The notes below the pieces were generated by a model that searched no databases, was not told the origin of the DNA, and saw only the letters and a program-made list of their open reading frames with translations. The position numbers were made by a program, and so were the translations under genes. A stretch of DNA of 64,000 bases, taken from positions 124,001 to 188,000 of the forward strand of contig NZ_JAHXYW010000001.1 of NCBI RefSeq assembly GCF_019969725.1, given 5' to 3'. This DNA is from Neobacillus bataviensis. Its GTDB lineage: Bacteria > Bacillota > Bacilli > Bacillales_B > DSM-18226. Position 1 is the stretch's first letter. Every line of letters starts with the position of its first letter. Positions 25,280-37,086 of this stretch are shown piece by piece.

Positions 25280-26110
25280 TTACTTACCATTTTCTAACAG
25301 GTATGAAATAATCTCTTGATTCGTACTTTGTAGAGAGCTAGGAATATCATTACGATTTGAAATTAAGCTAAAATAAAAAGTATCGACTTTATTCTGATAT
25401 AAGCTATATCGTAATATGTCTTTTTTACTTACGAGGTTACTTAGAATTTCTTCAAAAAATTCCCCCTGAGACATCATATCCGTTGCTCCTAAGTGAAAAA
25501 TCCCTTTTAAATTACTTTCAATCATAAATCGTAGTTGTTTTGCTAACAAAACATCTAAAAGATTGTTACATATGAGATTGCTGTACACATCTATCACTTT
25601 ATTATTTTTTATACTATCTTTAATTAAGTTCCATCTCGGTGAATCCATACCCCATATCGCTGGAATCCGGATGATTATTACTCGCTCATCCAAAGCTTCT
25701 TTAAGTATATTTTCACATTTAATTTTGAAGTTCCCGTAATCTGATTCAGCAATAGGTATATCTATTTCTGAATGGGATTTAGAAAAGTCTCCATCAAAAA
25801 CATTAGTGGTTGAAAAGTAATAAACACGGGTACTTTTATTTTGCAAATCCATAGCCAATTTCTTATGAAACTCAAGTTGCCGATCAAACTCTCCTCTAAG
25901 GCACGAAATCACTATGTTGGGTTTAATTGAATTTGTTATTATTTTTAGTTTATCGAGATGCTGTACTTCTAATTGGAACTGCTTATCAATAGGAAGACTA
26001 GTTAACTTAGAAGAATATGTTCCGTACAGGTCAAAATCATATTTCAATTCATCAATTAAAGCTCTGCCTACAAGCCCGCTTGCACCAAGAATTAGTATCT
26101 TTTGCATCAT
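25280..26110 (-). CDS. RmlD-like NAD(P)-dependent sugar-nucleotide reductase
   Basis: About 276 residues of the extended SDR/RmlD type. The N-terminal nucleotide-binding motif is GASGLVGRAL. There is an STTNVFDGDF segment in place of the usual Tyr-containing strand, and SDYGNFKIKCE carries the YxxxK catalytic pair (Tyr-Gly-Asn-Phe-Lys). Relatives reduce dTDP-4-keto-sugars or act in methionine-adenosyltransferase beta-type complexes. The start at 26110 (ATGATG after GGGGGAAAT) replaces an upstream ATG lacking a ribosome site. It lies 45 bp downstream of a membrane-protein gene. No other sugar-nucleotide genes are nearby, so the pathway is unclear. Confidence 0.78.
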   Translation of the reverse strand: MMQKILILGASGLVGRALIDELKYDFDLYGTYSSKLTSLPIDKQFQLEVQHLDKLKIITNSIKPNIVISCLRGEFDRQLEFHKKLAMDLQNKSTRVYYFSTTNVFDGDFSKSHSEIDIPIAESDYGNFKIKCENILKEALDERVIIIRIPAIWGMDSPRWNLIKDSIKNNKVIDVYSNLICNNLLDVLLAKQLRFMIESNLKGIFHLGATDMMSQGEFFEEILSNLVSKKDILRYSLYQNKVDTFYFSLISNRNDIPSSLQSTNQEIISYLLENGK

Positions 26111-26155
26111 ATTTCCCCCTTCGACAAACTTTTTATAAAGAATCAACTTTAAATT

Positions 26156-26563
26156 TCAAGGAATCTCCTTGTGTTTACCTCTTCCAGTCTTTCCTTGATG
26201 ATAGCCTGCTACATAGAATACAAGTCCTAAGAAACCAAAAACAACATCCTCAGAAACACCTAACTCTCCAAGCAACAAACAAATACAAATAATGATTACA
26301 ACAACAACAATCGATATTATAGTAATTTTATTCTTTTTTCTATTGGACTCCTTTTGTTTATCTCTTCCTGTCCTTCCTTGATGGTAACCTATACCGCCGA
26401 GAAGCAGCCCTAAGATTCCAAAAACAACATCCTCTGAAACACCCATTTCTCTAAGCAACAAAGAAATACAAATAATGATAATGATAACAACAACAATTAT
26501 CGAAATAATATTAATTTTATTCTTTTTTCTATTGGAATTTTGTTTGTTTTTTCGTCTCACCAT
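26156..26563 (-). CDS. Internally duplicated small membrane protein
   Basis: A 135-residue protein made of two near-identical halves: residues 10-72 and 73-133. Each begins SNRKKNKI, has an Ile/Val-rich helix, then a GVSEDVVFG segment with a second short helix, and ends in GYHQGxTGRxK. The basic flanks suggest a four-helix membrane protein with cytoplasmic ends. The duplication is also visible in the DNA, so it is recent. No family is recognised. It lies 45 bp upstream of the RmlD-like gene in the same direction. Confidence 0.75.
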   Translation of the reverse strand: MVRRKNKQNSNRKKNKINIISIIVVVIIIIICISLLLREMGVSEDVVFGILGLLLGGIGYHQGRTGRDKQKESNRKKNKITIISIVVVVIIICICLLLGELGVSEDVVFGFLGLVFYVAGYHQGKTGRGKHKEIP

Positions 26564-26700
26564 ACTCCTTCACCCCTCTCTTTGAGTATACGAGTGATTA
26601 GAAAAAGTATCCCGCTTTTATATTGGCGTGCCTAATACACGCCTTCTATATTAATTGAATTATTAATTACTAAAAATTCCCATTTGAAAAAATAGAAAGA

Positions 26701-26728
26701 AGCGACTGTTCCGTGAACAATCGCTTTC
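26701..26728 (-). terminator. Terminator of rph
   Basis: The stem AGCGACTGTTC/GAACAATCGCT (one G-U pair, 26701-26711 with 26715-26725) continues into T-rich sequence on the minus strand. Confidence 0.75.
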
Positions 26729-26749
26729 GCTATTTTTGTCAGAATCCAA

Positions 26750-29362
<2,613 letters not shown>

Positions 29363-29531
29363 CTAACCAGTAAGGTTCTATTGATTTTAGCAGTAGTAAT
29401 TGAGAATAAAAAGTCTATTTTGACCATTTTTTATATGCTATAATTAAATTAGGGAGAGTTTGAAAAAAATAGCCTGGTCCTTACAATACAGTAATCTGAT
29501 TCCCCGGTTCATCCTCTCGAAAGCATGCCTT

Positions 29532-29729
29532 TCATTCAATAAAAAAGATTTCCTTTATGAAAATAAAATTCTTAAGAAGTTCACTTTCATTGATTGATAT
29601 ACTATTTGTCAAATCTTTCGTTCTCAATACAAACTCTTTAACCCCAATAAATTCTGATTCAGTAATTAAGTAAAATTGTGTTCCTTTTTTATAGCCATTG
29701 AATTGCCTTTTTAGTGTGTATACCTTCAT
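29532..29729 (-). CDS. Conserved small protein of unknown function (65 aa)
   Basis: A 65-residue protein starting MKVYTLKRQFNGYKKGTQFYL, with a C-terminal hydrophobic tail. It looks like a small all-beta domain (alternating Val/Tyr/Phe strands) and has no signal peptide. GAGG lies before the ATG. Similar short proteins are common in Bacillus but no function is known. It stands between rph and a diguanylate cyclase gene, separated from both. Confidence 0.65.
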   Translation of the reverse strand: MKVYTLKRQFNGYKKGTQFYLITESEFIGVKEFVLRTKDLTNSISINESELLKNFIFIKEIFFIE

Positions 29730-29810
29730 TGATAACCTCGAATAATGTGTATTTTTTATAAATGGAATTATACCATTAAAAATAGCTCTGACATTTATGT
29801 TAAAAAGAAA

Positions 29811-29830
29811 AAACCGCCCTTAGGCGGTAG
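29811..29830 (-). terminator. Terminator of the diguanylate cyclase gene
   Basis: The stem ACCGCC/GGCGGT (29813-29818 with 29823-29828) is followed by TTTTTTC on the minus strand. Confidence 0.8.
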
Positions 29831-29878
29831 TGATTAACTGACAATACCGTAAGTTTAAAGAGGAAATGGTTTTCGACC

Positions 29879-30643
29879 TCATTCCCCCTCAAACATTACA
29901 AAAGTGTTTTTTCCTTGCAATTTAGCTTTATACATAGCTTTATCTGCATTTCTAATTAAGCTGATCGCATCTGTTCCATGTTCTGGAAAAAAGGCCAAAC
30001 CAATACTTGTTGAAGTGTAAATCTGAATATTTTTTATGTTAAAAGGTTTGTTAATCTCTTCAATGATTCTATTAACAATTTTTGGGGCCGAAGGTTTATC
30101 AATCTTTGGTAAAAAAACCAGGAATTCATCTCCCGCAAAGCGTGAAACTGTATCCTCTTTACGTAAACAGTTTAATAGTCGATCTCCCATTTCGATTAAT
30201 AAAAGATCACCAATTTCATGCCCATAATTGTCATTTACATGTTTAAATCCATCAAAATCAAGAAAAATGACTACACCAGCTTGTCTTCCCCTTCTTAGAT
30301 CAATCAGTGAACCGGTTAATATTTCTTCAAAATATCTCCGATTTGACAATCCAGTCAATGGGTCAAAATAGGATAAAGCTTTATATTTTTCTTCTGCTCT
30401 CTCTAATCTGATTCTTTGTTTCATAACAATAAAGAGAAATGGCGTAAAAAGCATTGTAGTAATAATGGTGCCAATGAGCGCTTCTATTCCACCCATAGGT
30501 ATTTTCCATAACCAGTGAATAACACTATATAAGATGTTAAATTCAGTAATCTTTATTACCAATAAGCCAATTAAGATAAAAACTATTTTATATGACCATT
30601 TTATATATTTATTTCTTCCTGTTCTCAAATAATACATCCCCAT
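29879..30643 (-). CDS. Membrane-anchored diguanylate cyclase, AGDEF variant
   Basis: A 254-residue protein with two N-terminal transmembrane helices (about 19-35 and 52-75), a short coiled linker and a GGDEF domain starting at FDPLTGLSNRRYFEEIL. The active-site loop reads FAGDEF rather than GGDEF; A/SGDEF variants can be active, and the substrate-binding Asp (LDFDGFKHVND) is present. It should make c-di-GMP at the membrane. No I-site (RxxD) is visible just upstream of the loop. It is monocistronic. Confidence 0.88.
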   Translation of the reverse strand: MGMYYLRTGRNKYIKWSYKIVFILIGLLVIKITEFNILYSVIHWLWKIPMGGIEALIGTIITTMLFTPFLFIVMKQRIRLERAEEKYKALSYFDPLTGLSNRRYFEEILTGSLIDLRRGRQAGVVIFLDFDGFKHVNDNYGHEIGDLLLIEMGDRLLNCLRKEDTVSRFAGDEFLVFLPKIDKPSAPKIVNRIIEEINKPFNIKNIQIYTSTSIGLAFFPEHGTDAISLIRNADKAMYKAKLQGKNTFVMFEGE

Positions 30644-30833
30644 TTTAATAATCCTCTTAACAGATTACTAAATCTAATTTACTACTTCAAATGTAGTTTA
30701 CTGGTAATAGCTCACATACTATTAATCTACAAACATTTTCTTATCTTTATTTATATGGGCATACACACAGTCAACTAGGTATTAACCTACATATGGTACA
30801 CAAAGTAAGTTCATGTGCATAGGAGGTTTAAGC

Positions 30834-31334
30834 ATGACAAAATTTTATTCTTTTCATGGGACCGTCACCATGATTACTGATCTTGTTGGGCATAATAGTG
30901 AAGGAGATGGCTGTAATAAATTAATATCTGTCGTAAACGAAATGGGAGCAATAGTAAATTTCGTGGTGTCACCGAGCACTTATTTTGTAGACCATGTAAT
31001 GGTGGCAGCAGGAGATCGTGTGACTGGATATTATGACGGAAATGCACCTGCTCCACTTATTTACCCACCACAATATCAAGCACTTGTCATGGTAAAAGAT
31101 AGTCCATATCAGAATGTTAAAGTAGATTATTTTAATAGTCAGTTAATAAGTAGTGATGGACGATTACGATTAAATATTTCTCCATACACTCAAATGGTTT
31201 TAACAAATGGGCAATCCTTTACAAGTATCCCTGCGAACAGAGATCTCATTGTTATCTATGGGCCATCCACAAAAAGTATCCCCGCCCAAACCACTCCATA
31301 TAGAATTATAGTATTGTGTTTGAGGTTATTATAG
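30834..31334 (+). CDS. Conserved protein of unknown function (166 aa)
   Basis: 166 residues from the ATG at 30834, chosen because a perfect AGGAGG lies at 30821-30826; the upstream GTG in frame has no ribosome site. It appears beta-rich, with the stretches VNFVVSPSTYFVDHV and VTGYYDGNAPAPLIYPPQY and the C-terminal pattern IPAQTTPYRIIVLC. There is no signal peptide or membrane segment. It resembles an OB/beta-barrel-type protein conserved in Bacillus and Clostridium with no assigned role. It is monocistronic. Confidence 0.7.
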   Translation: MTKFYSFHGTVTMITDLVGHNSEGDGCNKLISVVNEMGAIVNFVVSPSTYFVDHVMVAAGDRVTGYYDGNAPAPLIYPPQYQALVMVKDSPYQNVKVDYFNSQLISSDGRLRLNISPYTQMVLTNGQSFTSIPANRDLIVIYGPSTKSIPAQTTPYRIIVLCLRLL

Positions 31335-31375
31335 AAAATTCCTGGTTGGGATCATAGTTAGTATAAAAGAACCTT

Positions 31376-32179
31376 TTAAATTGTAATTACTTTGATGCAC
31401 GAGAATATTTCCTCCTCCACAGATTTAAAGTTCCATTCATGTGGATAGTAACCTAATGGATTGCATATCATTTCTATTCCCTTATATTTACCATGGTATC
31501 TGGAATGAATATGACCAAAAATATATTTTTCAACTCCATATTTCATGGCCAATTCCTCGAATCGTGAACTGCCCATCATCGCATTGAAAAAGTCCCAACT
31601 AGGATCATTCTTACATAATACAAACTGTGAGCAGGGAACGAAATGTGTTACCATAATGATATTTCTTCCGCGATATTCGCTTAACCAGTTCTCTATTCTT
31701 GTAATATATCGTTCAGTTACTTCATAATCATTCCTCGTCCAATGAGCATTTGTTTTATCTGGCCACGTAAAGTCATTAAAAGTACCAGTTTGGAATTGTT
31801 CTTTGGTATATCCTTCTATTCCAAAGGTGTAATCATACCAGCCTCCATCGCCAATAATAACCCAATTTTCATCTAATTTGACTGGACCATTTCCAAGGTT
31901 CCCTTGAAACTCAAGTAGTGTTTGATAAGCTAATTCAGAATCTTCATGGTATATATCGTGGTTTCCATGTACAAATAATATCCTGGTTTGTGGATATTCA
32001 CTTTGTAGTTGATTTAACAGGTCAAGACTTTTTTCAGGGCCAGCAGTCATATCGCCGCTAATGATAAACACTTCCGGTGAATGGAGTGCGATCCATTTTT
32101 TTAACGTTGCCATTATATCAGACTTTGTATTTTTACGATTTAAACCTTCATGAATATCGGACAAAACCGCAATTCTCAT
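31376..32179 (-). CDS. Calcineurin-like metallophosphoesterase
   Basis: A 267-residue phosphoesterase with the five metal-binding blocks: LSDIHEG (D-x-H), ISGDMTAG (GD), FVHGNHDIYH (GNHD), VTHFVP (H) and FGHIHSRYHG (GHxH). It should use a dinuclear metal centre to hydrolyse a phosphate ester; the substrate is unknown. Its ATG follows directly on the stop codon of the AraC regulator gene and the ribosome site lies within the end of that gene, so they form one unit. Confidence 0.92.
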   Translation of the reverse strand: MRIAVLSDIHEGLNRKNTKSDIMATLKKWIALHSPEVFIISGDMTAGPEKSLDLLNQLQSEYPQTRILFVHGNHDIYHEDSELAYQTLLEFQGNLGNGPVKLDENWVIIGDGGWYDYTFGIEGYTKEQFQTGTFNDFTWPDKTNAHWTRNDYEVTERYITRIENWLSEYRGRNIIMVTHFVPCSQFVLCKNDPSWDFFNAMMGSSRFEELAMKYGVEKYIFGHIHSRYHGKYKGIEMICNPLGYYPHEWNFKSVEEEIFSCIKVITI

Positions 32180-33085
32180 TCAATCACTCCCGCTCAAATT
32201 TTTATGAATATTCCTGTTTTTGTATGCCAATGGTGTCATGTTCATCGCTTTTCGGAATTTATCAATGAAATAGCTTGTGCTGTTAAATCCTACTTGATAG
32301 GCAACATCTGTGACACTGGAATCTGGTTGTTGCAATAAAACTAAACTTTTTTGAATTCGAAAATCGGTAACGTAATTCAGAGGAGTTTTCTTTAAAATTC
32401 GTTTGAAGTATCGACAGCACTCCGAACGACTTAATTGCCCAGCTCGTGCAATATCGTCTAAAAGGATTTTCTCAGGAAAATGCAGGTGGATCCAATCTAT
32501 CATCTGCTTCATTCGTTGACTCTTTACCATTTCCGTCTGCTCGTACTCTAATTCAATACCATTAATAATTAAGTTCTTCCAAATTAATGTTAGATGAATG
32601 CTGATGTCGATTTCATAGAATGGAGGATTTTCTTTTATCAATTGATTGATTTTCATCATAGAGTCCAAAATATTATTCGCCCAAAGCTTCTTTGGCACTA
32701 AGAGTAAAAAAGGTATATTAGTCGCCTGAATATAAGGGTTTACATAGGTTGAATAAAGTTCTTGTGATAAAACGAAACTTGGGGAAACATTTAAACAAAT
32801 ATAGGTACATCCCGAAATATTCTTATCCTTTGCCATGTGCAGGCATCCACTATTTATAAATAGACCCTCGCCTTCCCGCACAGTAATATTTTCTTCATTT
32901 ACTTGAAAAATGGCTTCTCCTTTTACAATGAGAACAAACTGAAATTCAATATGCCAATGAAGTGGTATATATCCATTTACATTTTGGTTAATCGTTGTTT
33001 CGTAACAAGCAATCGGCAGCACAACTGTACGATGTTCAGTTAATTCTTTTAAACTTTGGTCCACCATAAAATCTTTAATTTGCAC
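32180..33085 (-). CDS. AraC family transcriptional regulator
   Basis: A 301-residue protein with an N-terminal cupin-like sensing domain (HWHIEFQFVLIVKGEAIF) and a C-terminal double HTH: LDDIARAGQLSRSECCRYFKR and VTDVAYQVGFNSTSYFIDKF followed by MTPLAYKNR. Such factors respond to a small ligand, often a sugar. It is divergent from an EamA transporter gene across 119 bp and co-transcribed with a phosphoesterase, so it probably regulates both. The start is GTG with GAGGCGG upstream. Confidence 0.9.
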   Translation of the reverse strand: MQIKDFMVDQSLKELTEHRTVVLPIACYETTINQNVNGYIPLHWHIEFQFVLIVKGEAIFQVNEENITVREGEGLFINSGCLHMAKDKNISGCTYICLNVSPSFVLSQELYSTYVNPYIQATNIPFLLLVPKKLWANNILDSMMKINQLIKENPPFYEIDISIHLTLIWKNLIINGIELEYEQTEMVKSQRMKQMIDWIHLHFPEKILLDDIARAGQLSRSECCRYFKRILKKTPLNYVTDFRIQKSLVLLQQPDSSVTDVAYQVGFNSTSYFIDKFRKAMNMTPLAYKNRNIHKNLSGSD

Positions 33086-33204
33086 ACTACCGCCTCAATA
33101 TAATTATATTTTTTCATTCAATTTGAGTATTATTTAAGAGGTTTTCCACTTATTATTTAAGATATTATAACACTATTTTTATATTTGAAGGTGGAGAATC
33201 AACC

Positions 33205-34149
33205 ATGAATAGACGAAAGGGAATGTTTCTTGTTATAACGGGAGCGGTATTTTGGGGAATCGGTGGCACAGTTGCCAAAAAGCTTTTTCAGCAGTATCAA
33301 ATCGATGTGGATTGGTTGGTTACGATTCGATTGCTCATAGCTGGTTGTTTACTCTTAACGGTTCAATATTTCATTAAAGACCGTTCCCAGATACTTGGGG
33401 TTTGGAAAAATCGGAGGATCGCTATTCATTTGATTATCTTCGGGTTAGTGGGTATGCTTTCGGTTCAATACACCTATATGGCTTCTATTAAACATGGAAA
33501 TGCTGCTGTCGCAACATTATTACAGTATTTAGCACCTGTTATGATTATCTTATATTTAATTTTTCGGAAACAAACGGTCTTAACACGAAGAGATTTGCTT
33601 ACAGTAACGCTTGCTTTAGTTGGTTGTTTTTTCTTATTAACAAACGGCTCCATCTCTCAGTTATCTGTGCCAACCCTTGCCATCGTTTGGGGTGTTTTAT
33701 CTGGAATAGCTTTAACATTCTATACTCTATATGCCGTTCCATTATTGAAGCAATACGACTCCCTTGTCATTGTTGGATGGGCTATGATTATCGGTGGTTT
33801 TGCATTAAGTTTTATCCATCCGTCTTGGCAAATGGACTTTTCAAGTTTACCTTTAAAAGCTTATTGGTATTTAACCTTTATTATCGTATTTGGTACTATG
33901 ATTGCATTTTGGTTCTTTATAGAAAGCTTACAAAGTCTGGAGCCTAAAGAATCAAGTCTTTTAGGCAGCATAGAGCCACTAGCAGCTGTTTTAACAACAG
34001 TCTTTTGGCTAAAAGAACCCTTTAGTTCTTTCCAATGGGTTGGTACAGCTTGTATTATTGGCATGATATTTTTGTTGGCTTTGAATAAAGAGCCTTCTTC
34101 AAGTACAAGCCAGCCTTCAAAAAATGAAGAGCCCCTCAGAGTAAGTTGA
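33205..34149 (+). CDS. EamA/DMT family transporter (divergent from AraC gene)
   Basis: A 314-residue protein with ten predicted helices in two EamA halves ([16 protein letters not shown] start; [16 protein letters not shown] and [20 protein letters not shown] at the repeat ends). It is probably an exporter of amino acids or metabolites. AAGGTGGAG precedes the ATG. Divergent from the AraC/phosphoesterase unit, suggesting AraC control. The C-terminal tail is Ser-rich and hydrophilic. The substrate is unknown. Confidence 0.88.
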   Translation: MNRRKGMFLVITGAVFWGIGGTVAKKLFQQYQIDVDWLVTIRLLIAGCLLLTVQYFIKDRSQILGVWKNRRIAIHLIIFGLVGMLSVQYTYMASIKHGNAAVATLLQYLAPVMIILYLIFRKQTVLTRRDLLTVTLALVGCFFLLTNGSISQLSVPTLAIVWGVLSGIALTFYTLYAVPLLKQYDSLVIVGWAMIIGGFALSFIHPSWQMDFSSLPLKAYWYLTFIIVFGTMIAFWFFIESLQSLEPKESSLLGSIEPLAAVLTTVFWLKEPFSSFQWVGTACIIGMIFLLALNKEPSSSTSQPSKNEEPLRVS

Positions 34150-34163
34150 TAGAGGGGCTTTAA
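34130..34163 (+). terminator. Terminator overlapping the end of the EamA gene
   Basis: The stem AGCCCCTC/GAGGGGCT (34130-34137 with 34152-34159) encloses the stop codon and is followed by TT. Confidence 0.7.
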
Positions 34164-34354
34164 TAAAGTCCCACTTTAGCCAACAAAAGTATTTTTCTTT
34201 AAATCATTCTTTCTAGGTTATATTGATAAATATATTACATATGTTAGGAAGAGCTTTATTTGCTCTTTGATGTATTTTTAGGAACAGTAAGTAAAATCTT
34301 AGTGTTCTTTTTTGTATTTGCGTATGATGATTTATATAAGATTTTAGCGGGTAA

Positions 34355-34388
34355 TATAATCCTATGGTTAAAAGCAATTCAATTGCTT
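34355..34388 (+). promoter_or_regulatory. -10 box and palindrome in the kimA leader
   Basis: TATAAT at 34355-34360 is followed by AAGCAATT-C-AATTGCTT at 34372-34388, a 17-bp palindrome starting near the expected transcript start and ending about 20 bp before the start codon. It could be an operator or a 5' hairpin. Confidence 0.45.
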
Positions 34389-34408
34389 ATACCTTACGGA
34401 GGTACTTT

Positions 34409-36235
34409 ATGCGATATTCCATGTTTAAACGAGCCTTAATTGGGAAACCGCTGAAAACAAGTGAATTAGGCGAACAACGATTAGGTAAATTAAAAGCACT
34501 TGCCATTCTGTCATCCGATGCCCTTTCTTCTGTGGCATACGGCCCAGAACAAATTATCATAGTGTTATCTACTTTAGGTCTTATTGCTCTCTGGTATTCG
34601 ATACCGATTGGTGTAGGTGTCCTTATTCTTTTAGCTGCGCTAATTTTGTCTTATCGTCAAATTATCTATGCTTATCCTCATGGCGGGGGTGCCTATGTTG
34701 TCTCCAAAAGTAACTTGGGGAAAAATGCAGGATTAGTAGCAGGCGGTTCGTTATTAGTCGATTACATCTTAACAGTGGCCGTTAGTGTTTCAGCTGGTAC
34801 GGATGCGATTACATCGGCATTACCACTATTACATCCCTATAATGTGCCCATCGCTTCCATCTTAGTCATTTTGATTACGATTTTGAATCTCAGAGGTATT
34901 ACGGAATCAGCTTCTGTCCTCGCCTATCCCGTCTATATATTTGTCGTTGCGTTAGTCCTTCTGATTGTAGTGGGACTGTGGCAAATTGTTAGCGGACAGA
35001 TTCCTTCCCATCTACATACTCCAATTGGGACAGCTGTACCTGGTATAAGTCTATTTTTACTACTGCGTGCCTTTTCATCAGGCTGCTCGGCTCTTACAGG
35101 AGTCGAAGCGGTTTCTAATGCTGTTCCGAATTTCAAGGAACCAGAAGCTAAAAATGCAGTCCATACTTTAATGATGATGGGCATCATTCTAGCGGTTCTT
35201 TTCACGGGAACAATGTTTTTAGCCTATTGGCTGGGGATCTCTCCTAAAGCAGAGGAAACAGTTGTTTCCCAGATGGCATCTAAGGTTTTTGGGAGAAACT
35301 TCCTTTATTATTTTATCCAGGGAACTACGGCTCTTATTCTGGTACTAGCGGCGAACACTGGATTCTCTGCTTTCCCTCTGTTAGCGGTTAACTTCGCGAC
35401 TGACAAGTATATACCGAGAATGTTCCTAAATCGCGGGGATCGACTAGGATATTCAAATGGAATCCTTACTCTTAGTGTGGCATCCATTATATTGATTGTC
35501 ATCTTTAGAGGAGAAACAGAACAGCTTATTCCCCTTTATGCGGTAGGTGTATTCATCCCATTCACACTGTCGCAAACAGGTATGATTGTGAAATGGATAA
35601 GAGAAAAACCTTCTGGCTGGCTATTGAAAATGACCATTAATCTAATTGGCGCACTGATTACTTTAACGGTTGTGATCATTTTCTTTATCACAAAATTTTC
35701 TCAAGTATGGTATGTTCTCATCTTTTTACCGCTTATAGTCTTTGTGTGCCATCGGATTAAAAGGCATTATGATGCAGTGGGTGAACAACTTAGGATTGCA
35801 ACAGGTGATGATGCTCTTCCGTTAGAGGGCAACATTGTCATTGTCCCGGTCGCTGGGATTACCAAGGTTGTAGAAAACTCATTAAACTATGCGAAGTTAA
35901 TCGGTGACTCCGTCATTGCCGTTTATGTAGCCTTTGACCGTGAAAGTGAAAAACAAATGGAGGATAAATGGAAGGAATGGCAGCCAGATATTCGGCTTGT
36001 GACTTTGTATACATCCTACAGAAGCTTATTACGACCGATTGCACGCTTTATCGAAATTGTTGAGGAAAAGGCAAATGAACAAAAGTACACCCTTACCGTA
36101 TTGATTCCTCAATTTATTACAAAGAAAAGATGGCACGATATCTTGCATAACCAATCAAGCTTATTATTACGACTCTACCTCATTTATCAAAAAAATGTAA
36201 TTGTTTCAACCGTGCCATTTCGATTCAAAAAATAA
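34409..36235 (+). CDS. kimA: KimA-like high-affinity potassium importer (APC superfamily)
   Basis: 608 residues from the ATG at 34409, chosen for GGAGG at 34398-34402; an ATG 15 codons upstream lacks a ribosome site. The length equals B. subtilis KimA (607), and the start KRALIGKPLKTSELGEQRLGKLKALAILSSDALSSVAYGPEQ matches in pattern (written here as separate motifs: IGKPLKTSE; LSSDALSSVAYG). Twelve helices of the LeuT fold are followed by a cytosolic USP-like domain of about 130 residues that in KimA binds c-di-AMP. It imports K+ with protons. The c-di-AMP riboswitch usual for kimA was not found upstream. Confidence 0.82.
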   Translation: MRYSMFKRALIGKPLKTSELGEQRLGKLKALAILSSDALSSVAYGPEQIIIVLSTLGLIALWYSIPIGVGVLILLAALILSYRQIIYAYPHGGGAYVVSKSNLGKNAGLVAGGSLLVDYILTVAVSVSAGTDAITSALPLLHPYNVPIASILVILITILNLRGITESASVLAYPVYIFVVALVLLIVVGLWQIVSGQIPSHLHTPIGTAVPGISLFLLLRAFSSGCSALTGVEAVSNAVPNFKEPEAKNAVHTLMMMGIILAVLFTGTMFLAYWLGISPKAEETVVSQMASKVFGRNFLYYFIQGTTALILVLAANTGFSAFPLLAVNFATDKYIPRMFLNRGDRLGYSNGILTLSVASIILIVIFRGETEQLIPLYAVGVFIPFTLSQTGMIVKWIREKPSGWLLKMTINLIGALITLTVVIIFFITKFSQVWYVLIFLPLIVFVCHRIKRHYDAVGEQLRIATGDDALPLEGNIVIVPVAGITKVVENSLNYAKLIGDSVIAVYVAFDRESEKQMEDKWKEWQPDIRLVTLYTSYRSLLRPIARFIEIVEEKANEQKYTLTVLIPQFITKKRWHDILHNQSSLLLRLYLIYQKNVIVSTVPFRFKK

Positions 36236-36268
36236 CATGCATTTTTGGTATTTGGTAAACAAAATATT

Positions 36269-36304
36269 AGGGATTCCAAAAGTTATTTTTGGAATCCCTT
36301 TTTC
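36269..36304 (+). terminator. Terminator of kimA
   Basis: A 13-bp perfect stem, AGGGATTCCAAAA/TTTTGGAATCCCT (36269-36281 with 36287-36299), is followed by TTTT. Confidence 0.9.
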
Positions 36305-36360
36305 TGGTTTATTTTTTCTTCTTCTGAGCTATCCCGCTTCATAACAACAATTCTAATGCA

Positions 36361-36741
36361 TCAGAACACGCCATTTTCATTGGGGGAATTTTCCGGTATG
36401 GGCTGACCTACATCCCATAACTCAACGATAAGGTCGTTACGGAATCGAAAGATATGAACCACAGCTGCCCCAAAGTCCTCTTGCGTTTGCTTAACATGGG
36501 AGTAAACCACAACGGTATCCCCCTCTTCGATTACACGTTTTACCTCAAGGGTTTTGTGAGGATTCTTAGCGGCGTTTTCTTCCATTGCGAGCATAAGAGA
36601 ATCAGCATCTCCACGGAAAAAGGCATTATGATGACGGAAATCAGGGCCAATATACTTACTGTATGCTTCGCGCACATCCCCCGATGCAACCAGCTGTAAA
36701 AACGACACAGCCTTCTCTCTTAAAGAATTCTTCATTGCCAT
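36361..36741 (-). CDS. SnoaL-like / NTF2-fold protein
   Basis: A 126-residue protein with the SnoaL-type NTF2 pattern: KAVSFLQLVASGDVREAYSKYIGPDFRHHNAFF, then VVVYSHVKQ and HIFRFRNDLIVELWDVGQPIPE at the C-terminus. The His-His pair and the ELWDV-Q end mark the predicted-ester-cyclase/SnoaL group. Catalytic activity in stand-alone bacterial members is mostly unproven. It is monocistronic; the ATG follows AAAGGATGA. Confidence 0.8.
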   Translation of the reverse strand: MAMKNSLREKAVSFLQLVASGDVREAYSKYIGPDFRHHNAFFRGDADSLMLAMEENAAKNPHKTLEVKRVIEEGDTVVVYSHVKQTQEDFGAAVVHIFRFRNDLIVELWDVGQPIPENSPNENGVF

Positions 36742-36900
36742 TCATCCTTTCTTATTAATAGATTTCAAAGTTATGTATTTGTAGTTCCATTATATATCCA
36801 ATGTATTGAAATTACACCAACATGTTAAGTACAAAAGAGCAAAAGAAAAAGGGCCTAAGCCCCAAACCCTCATTTGTTCTTTTCCTTAAACCATCCAATT

Positions 36901-37086
36901 TTATACCCATTGAATAGAGCCAAACTCACCATGCGGATGGTTTTGTAATTTAAATTTCCTATACTCATTTTCTAATTTTGAAAGTGGCAGCGAATGAAGC
37001 TGTTGATCTTCTTTTTTATAAACGTTTAAGAATATTAGTTTATTGATAAGTTTTTGCCGCTTTTTTTCATCGTTATTTCTCATCAT
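36901..37086 (-). CDS. FbpA-like Fur-regulated basic protein (61 aa)
   Basis: 61 residues from the ATG at 37086 (AAGGAG five bases upstream). It has the small-protein pattern KKRQKLINKLIFLNVYKKEDQQLHSLPLSKLENEY, shown here as KLINKLIFLNVYKK and LPLSKLENEYRK, which matches the Fur-regulated basic protein A family. In B. subtilis FbpA acts with the sRNA FsrA in iron sparing. It is basic and probably helical. A second family member lies at 40593-40796. No convincing Fur box was seen upstream. Confidence 0.65.
   Translation of the reverse strand: MMRNNDEKKRQKLINKLIFLNVYKKEDQQLHSLPLSKLENEYRKFKLQNHPHGEFGSIQWV

Noticed and set aside
34150..34408. c-di-AMP (ydaO) riboswitch before kimA
   Set aside because: No conserved core elements were seen and the space is short; kept only as a negative observation.
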